Origin: Siphonodentalium dalli | Lineage: Eukaryota > Mollusca > Scaphopoda > Gadilida > Siphonodentaliidae | DNA length: 64,000 nt | Direction: 5' to 3' | Assembly: GCA_032622095.1 (NCBI GenBank) | Contig: CP136065.1 | Span: 39,187,503 to 39,251,502 of the forward strand | Part shown: one piece after another, positions 58,388 to 64,000 of the stretch | How positions within the stretch are numbered: position 1 is the first letter of the stretch | How the letters are laid out: every line of letters starts with the position of its first letter | Position numbers and translations under genes: made by a program | The notes under the pieces: generated by a model | What the model was told of the DNA's origin: nothing | The model's database searches: none | The model's input: only the letters and a program-made list of their open reading frames with translations

Positions 58388-58402
58388 CATGTGTACGCGC
58401 CC

Positions 58403-60000
58403 TTAAGATAGTGTATAGTTCAACAACCTGTTTTGAGACACAAACCGTTTCACCGAAACGAATAAACATAAAATATATATATGACAGTCACACGATTTAG
58501 AAATCTAAGTCATACCTAAATATAGAATCGCGCGATGACGAAACGAAACCGAAACAGATTGGGAAGCAGCTTGTCGGGGAATTACCCAGAATCTATTTTG
58601 CACTTCCGTAAATACGTTGCATATTCTACGCGGTCATGTCTATACATGTACGCCTGATGTCGCGGGTGAACACAGTGAATGTACATGAATAGTAATTGAC
58701 CGCCAAATATACACAACACACCAGTTCATCGACATCAAAATATTGCTGTTATATAAACCTTAGTGAGATCATGTATGAATGTACGCTGACCTTAGGCTTA
58801 TTTCGTGCTCGACGGCCAATTATTCAATATAATTGTCTCTCTAAATGACCGATGTACATCAAATACATCGTAAATCATGCATTCTAATTATCCCATAATA
58901 GGGATGGAACACTCTGCACATGATTGTATTGCCAGATACTTACGTGTTTTAGTGTTTCGCTTGAAAGTATTCACAGAAGGTTTGAGCTCAGTGGATCTAA
59001 GTATAATAGCTATGAGAGATAACTCTACCTGGTGTTTGGACATGAGTATTCAGATAACAATACTTTAAAACTGTATGGATTCGGGGATGGAACGCTTGTA
59101 CTATTTTCCAGTATACTCAATCGCATTGACGCCATGAGCAATTTTGACTGGTTAAGTCCATAAATTCCCGTGGGACGGCTAAGCTCTCATCACCACGCAC
59201 TACTCATTGTCTTCTGAACGACACAGATAACTTTAATAAAACAAATTTCTGTAAGGCTATACCAAATAAACATCAATAGATTATCATCACATTTTCTTAG
59301 AAAATTGGGGCGGCGAATTTTATGTTTTATCTTTAAATTACTGCGCCACATTCAGTGATAAAACAGTCCTATATTCACGAATGCATACATAGTGCTAAAC
59401 TATATACGCATCAGTAAAATGTAATATGTGTAAATAAACATTGATAAATTATAATACAACTATTTGTATTTTTATCGTCTACATTGATGTATGGGTTTAT
59501 ATTATGAAGAACGTAATGGATAAGTTACGCAAGTGAAACTGGTTCATACCAAACCACAATATTGTTATGTTTAAGAGAATAATTATTCACAGTATCTCTA
59601 TATTTGGTATGTGTGCAAACTGTAAACGTGCTTGAACAGACTTCAGCATTCCACACAACCCATGCAAGCATCAATGACATTTGTTAAATAGGGGTAGACT
59701 CATCCATGTGGATCGTTATACGTAGCTATACTTTTTTGTAATGACGATGAATGTATTACTGGCCTTCGACATAGTGTCATTATTATCATATATCGTCTAT
59801 ATCATCTTTGTGATAAAGGTATACCCACATTCCACAGTCTATTGTTTTACAGCGGGTATTAGGGGCCGTTCATAGGGTGGCCAAAACATCGGGGACCGAG
59901 GTGATAATTTAGGCATTTTTACAGGTCTACCATTAAATACTGGTCAATTTATAAATCATGTAGTAATTCTAGACAGGTATTGTCATCCGTTCCAATTTGT
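58403..60000 (+). repeat. Host repeat H, copy B, right half
   Basis: Continues from 47787 after the insertion ('TTAAGATAGTGTATAG') and matches 19683-21300 in order, including 'CGATGACGAAACGAAACCG' (58534), 'GGAATTACCCAGAATC' (58578) and 'TACTTACGTGTTTTAG' (58937). Confidence 0.8.
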
Positions 60001-60510
60001 GCACAACCCCCAACACCAGACAATAATAACAATGTAGCTATCGATATCTGTCTCAAATATTATCAACAATTATTTGATTACTGTTAGACAAGTATTGTAT
60101 TTATAATCAAATACACCAACTGGGAAACATATTTATATTGGTATTCGTAAGCATCACATTTAAAAGTATTTGAATCGCTCCTCCCTGCACATAGTCGAAA
60201 TAATAACAAAACATTCCACACAAATTACTGGCTGGAAAATACAAATACGTGAACAATTTCCGCATGACGGGGGACGTCCACTTTAGTATTTACTCAGATC
60301 TCATTAAGAATTGGAAAACGGTGGGGACTAACTCCATGCACACATGTTTTCTTTGTGACTACTCATACTTCTCAAGGGGTCGATATATTTCACCCCCACC
60401 CCTTGTGAACATTTTCAGCAAATGAAAATCTCATGCCGAGGGACCTGGTAATAGGGGTTGTGTCTCAGCCCCCTCCCCCCCACACACAATGTAGTCTCAT
60501 GCCAACTTTG
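60000..60510. other. Intergenic, nothing recognised
   Basis: AT-rich; C-rich run near 60470. No gene signals. Confidence 0.4.
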
Positions 60511-60722
60511 GTTGGCTAACATCGGTTAGAAATTAAACACCTGACCCAACGTCGGTTGAAAATTAAATGCCTGACACATCATCTGTTAGAAATTAAACGC
60601 CTGACACATCATCGGTTAGAAATTAAACACCTGACCCAGCGTTGGTTGGAAATCAAACGCCTGGCACAACATATGTTAGAAATTAAACGCCTGAGACAAC
60701 ATCTTTGGAAATTAAACGCTCC
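60511..60722 (+). repeat. 31-bp minisatellite, about 7 units
   Basis: Variants of GGTTAGAAATTAAACGCCTG ACACATCATC, diverged by several bases each. A 63-codon reading across it (60556) simply reflects the period not being a multiple of three plus AT richness. Confidence 0.8.
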
Positions 60723-61084
60723 GTTTTATGTTATCGAGGTCATGTAAATCTCTCACAAACGTCCCATCACCTGTGAGAAATCAACAGTAATCTATCGTTG
60801 TTCATTGTTAAATGATTAGTGATTGGTTAACTCATCATTTCATAGCACCGGCGATATTGTCGTTGTCACTAATCACAAAAAGAGAGCAAACTTTTCAATA
60901 TTAATTATGTGTCAACAATGTTAACTACGACGTGACGTCCTACTTTGAACTATGTTGTTTGATAACTAACAGTCATTCAAACAACACTGATAACGGATGA
61001 ATGGCGGCAGACGCTTGATCATTTTGTCAGGTATTTTTTTTGGTAGGTTTTACCCCACATCCCGTCTAATGTATAATACCCCCG
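60723..61084. other. Intergenic, nothing recognised
   Basis: No ORF, RNA or repeat end is seen before host repeat H resumes at 61085. Confidence 0.4.
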
Positions 61085-62080
61085 ACAATCGTGTAACATC
61101 GGGTGCACTTGGAAGTTTGGACGTGGACACCCTCCCCTAAAATGAAAAGGTACCTTTATAAAAACACTCAGGTAAACCATGGTGAAAAACACTCTGCTAT
61201 TTCATCTGGTGATTGGAAGAGGTAAAATTATATAATTTTATCAGGTTGTTACTCTGGCAAAATTTGTCAAGTGCATCGCCACCATATTATACGCACACAT
61301 GTAGACCCACCAATGTTTTTTTTTACTTTACTGAAGTGGACCCATTTCACGAATGTACTATAGTAGTATATTACTGGGATTTAAGCGTGTATGTGATTGT
61401 TCTATAGTAATTCTACTAGGTTAATTTACCTCGATATTAATTACCACGGTATAGCACTTGGGTACTTTTTTGGTAGCATTAAAATTTGCTATTGTGAAAT
61501 AGAGTTATCGCTCATGTCCGTGTGACAATACTCTGGTAAAAACCAGGTAAACCACGCTTTACATGGCTCTACTCTGGTAAAATTTCGGCTGTCGGATAAA
61601 CAATGGTATGCTCTGGCTTTAGCCATGTAAAGTCCATGTAAAATGACATAACTTTGTAAATTCCAAATAAAGGCATGGTGTATCCCACTTACATTATACT
61701 CTGGTAACTCATGGCGTATTACCATTACATACACAACATTAACAACATGGGAGACTATGTACCATCAGTTTTTAAATTGATTGGAATCCACCTATCAGGA
61801 TTATTTCTAGTGTGGACTTAAATATACAAAACAACAATAAACACAACCCTACCCATCTAAATTATTGTCGCTGCATTGTTGAAATACGTTTTTCAGTATC
61901 AGTGTGGACTTGAATCAAGTCTGAACTGCACCAAAGACAACATACCAGACTTTAGTCTAGAAATAACACAAACACTCATACTATCATTACCCTGGTATTA
62001 CTTGTATATTATTGTATGGTATTACCTCAACTCATTCGAAATCACAGGGTGTGTTATTAGCTGCCATATAACACTAATAT
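61085..62080 (+). repeat. Host repeat H, copy C, left half
   Basis: Matches 18121-19268 with moderate divergence, including ACTCTGGTAAA-rich repeats and the 'AGTCTGAACTGCACCAAAG' block (61916). Interrupted at about 62080 by the array element. Confidence 0.8.
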
Positions 62081-62081
62081 G

Positions 62082-62987
62082 AAAGTGTCAATGACACTGT
62101 AGCTCAACTTAGGTAGGGGAATAATTTAATGGTTGACAGTAAATGGAGGAATAGGAAAGGTGCTAATTGAAATGTCTAAGTAAGACTAGATGTACATGTC
62201 AATATCAACATTCATGACAGGTTTCATAATGATCGGATCAGGGAGGTGGAGATTATGGTGTGCCAAAGGATTTATTGATGCAAAGAGTAAATTCTAAAAT
62301 AGTCACCGGCAGCCATGTTTTTTTTCCGAATTACCCAAAATAACCTGTTCCCATCTACAGCCTTTACAAATCTTATAATGATCTGATCAATGGTACGACC
62401 TGTAGCCCATGCCAAAGGATTTAGTCATGCAAAGAGTAAAATCCAAGATGGCTGCTGGCGGCCATGTTTTTTGGTCGAACGACCCCAAAATTACTCGATC
62501 CCATCTACATGTCATTGTTAACATCCATGACAAATTTCATGAAGTTCTGACCAAAGCTACAACCTGTAGCCCGCGCCAAAGAATTTAGTCATGCAAAGAG
62601 TAAAATCCAAAATGGCTGCTGGCGGCCATGTTTTTTGGCTGAACGATCCCAAAATCACTCATTCCCATCTAAATGTCAATATTAACATCCATGACAAATT
62701 TCATGATGATCAGACGAACAGTACGACCTGTATCCCGCGCCAATGGATTGAATTTTGAAATCCAAGATGGCCACCAGTGGCCATGTTTTTTGACCGAATG
62801 ACCCCAAAATGACTCGTTCCCTCTACATGTCAATGTCAACATTCATGACAAATTTCATAAAGATCAGACCAAAGGTACGACCTGTAGCCCGCGCCAAAGG
62901 AAATTGTTGACGGACACACGGACACACGGACGACGGACGCCAAACCATGGCAATAGCTCAAACTTACAAAGTAAGTTGAGCTAACTA
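62082..62987 (+). mobile_element. Array element, short member (about 4 units)
   Basis: The same ends as 33086-35482 (AAAGTGTCAATGACACTG then TAGCTCAACTTA; CCATGGCAATAGCTCAAAC then AAGTTGAGCTA) but only about four ~170-bp units. Copy A of host repeat H at about 19268 gives the uninterrupted sequence, so the insertion limits can be drawn to within a few bases. The exact target duplication is unclear. Confidence 0.8.
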
Positions 62988-64000
62988 GGGGATGTAGAAT
63001 TCATTTATTCACAAAACTAGAAACCAACCCATATAGAAAGCACCATGGTTGTAGTGCCATTTTTATTCATTCTGCACACATCATAACATATTAAACAGTT
63101 AGATGTATATTAAATTATTAGATTTGATTTTAAGACAACATGTTAACCTGAACGTTTACAGAAGACATCGTCCACTCAAATGAATTATTCCCCTTTATAT
63201 ATTATCGATATTAGATCGTGATTATTACCGGGAATTTATTGAAATTGGCGTACAGTGTGACTTTAAAGGCTGTAGATCGGTATATCATCTATGTACCGGT
63301 ATCTTAAGGCTGTAGATCGGTATATCATCTCTGTATCGGTATCTTAATGCTGTAGATCGGTATATCATCTCTGTACCGGTATCTTAATGTTGTAGATCGG
63401 TATATCATCTCTGTACCGGTATCTTAAGGCTGCAGATCGGTATGTCATCTCTGTACCGGTATCTTAAGGCTGCAGATCGGTATATCATCTCTGTACCGGT
63501 ATCTTAAGGCTGTATGTCGGTATATCATCTCTGTACCGGTAACTTAAGGCTGTATGTCGGTATATCATCTCTTTACCGGTATCTTAAGGCTGTATATCGG
63601 TATATCACCTCTGTGCCGGTATCTTAAGGCTGTATATCGTTATATCATCTCTGTACCGGTATCTTAAGGCTGCAGTTCGGTATATCATCTCTGTACCGGT
63701 ATCTTAAGGCTGTATATCGGTATATCATCTCTGTACCGGTATCTTAAGGCTGTATATCGGTATATCATCTCTGTACCGGTATCTTAAGGCTGTATATCGT
63801 TATATCATATCTGTACCGGTATCTTAAGGCTGTATATCGTTATATCATCTCTGTACCGGTATCTTAAGGCTGTAGATCGGTATATCATCTCTGTACCGGT
63901 ATCTTATATTAGCTCTTATCCATCCTTCCAATAATTTAACCTTAAACGATCATTGACCATTAAGAAAGTATATATTTCAACAACATGTACAGCATGTTTG
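62988..64000 (+). repeat. Host repeat H, copy C, right half (runs off the window)
   Basis: Resumes at 'GGGGATGTAG' and matches 19275 onward, with an expanded minisatellite inside (63262-63905). 'CCATTAAGAAAGTATATATTTCAAC' near 63955 is the second uninterrupted version of the transposon target at 47785. Confidence 0.75.
63262..63905 (+). repeat. 40-bp minisatellite, about 16 units
   Basis: The unit is ATCTTAAGGCTGTATATCGG then TATATCATCTCTGTACCGGT. Copies A (19575-19615) and B (47693-47735) of host repeat H contain just one such unit, so the array grew here from a single-copy segment. Units differ at 1-4 positions. Confidence 0.9.

Larger units (their letters stand above)
47788..58402. mobile_element. 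Outer DNA transposon (PIF/Harbinger-like) carrying the nested palindrome
   Basis: The terminal inverted repeats GGGCGCGTACACATG (47788-47802) and CATGTGTACGCGCCC (58388-58402) are perfect over 15 bp. They are flanked by the trinucleotide TTA on both sides (47785-47787, 58403-58405). Subterminal CAAGAAAATATC boxes recur at 47808 and, in both orientations, at 58327-58380. Two uninterrupted H copies (about 19672 and 63945) show the pre-insertion sequence. A TWA target and GGG-type ends are known for PIF/Harbinger. Without the nested insert it is about 1.17 kb and has no transposase, so it is non-autonomous. Confidence 0.8.

Overview
This window is eukaryotic, AT-rich and mostly non-coding: there are no bacterial-style genes, introns are visible, and nearly every kilobase carries transposon or satellite sequence. 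The style of its dispersed repeats (units starting AGCTCACCTGAG, an ATACCCCCC-ended element, arrays built on 'AAGATGGCTGCTGGCGG') and the RING-less B-box/NHL-type gene suggest a marine mollusc, most likely a bivalve. That placement rests on recall of repeat style and is only moderately firm.

Layout. 1-8.5 kb: degenerate repeats, foldback MITEs, a hAT-like element with an 8-bp target duplication (3595-4937), and members of a TTAA-target MITE family. 8.5-10.5 kb: a nested dispersed element. 11.2-11.5 kb: a SINE-like segment. 13.5-17.1 kb: a recent 1842-bp tandem duplication. 18.1-21.8 kb: copy A of a long dispersed repeat (here 'host repeat H'), which recurs at 29.4-30.7, 47.5-47.8 plus 58.4-60.0, and 61.1-64.0 kb, with a fragment at 2.4-2.6 kb. 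22.0-23.1 kb: a 52-bp satellite. 25.4-26.9 kb (minus): an intact 497-aa B-box/coiled-coil/NHL-like gene. 33.1-35.5 kb: a non-coding element with about a dozen 170-bp units. 36.6-38.1 kb (minus): a paralogue whose B-box is broken by a 1-base deletion; part of its 5' region is duplicated upstream. 39-42.4 kb: inverted members of the AGCTCACC family. 45.3-45.6 kb: a decayed PIF1/Helitron-type helicase. 46.3-47.2 kb (minus): a dead LINE 3' end. 60.5-60.7 and 63.3-63.9 kb: minisatellites.

The standout is 47.8-58.4 kb, a three-level nest that can be read base by base. Host repeat H was hit by a DNA transposon (47788-58402; TIR GGGCGCGTACACATG; target duplication TTA, consistent with PIF/Harbinger). 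Inside that sits a 9.4-kb near-perfect palindrome (48118-57554), starting AG and ending CT, flanked by a 6-bp duplication TATATC. A 6-bp duplication and AG termini are known for Polinton/Maverick elements. Each arm carries the same outward-transcribed three-ORF cluster (a small basic protein, a 64-aa protein, and a C2H2 zinc-finger protein with an acidic domain), a 20-bp-period array, and inward-facing terminal motifs. The arms meet at a CCG-rich hairpin core. No polymerase or integrase is present. My inference is that this is a non-autonomous Polinton-like element shaped like the snap-back defective genome of a linear DNA virus, captured by integration as a single unit. The right-arm zinc-finger gene carries a premature stop; the left copy is intact.

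Only the gene at 25.4-26.9 kb, and possibly the palindrome's small genes, look like functional protein-coding sequence. Percent identities were judged by eye and not computed.
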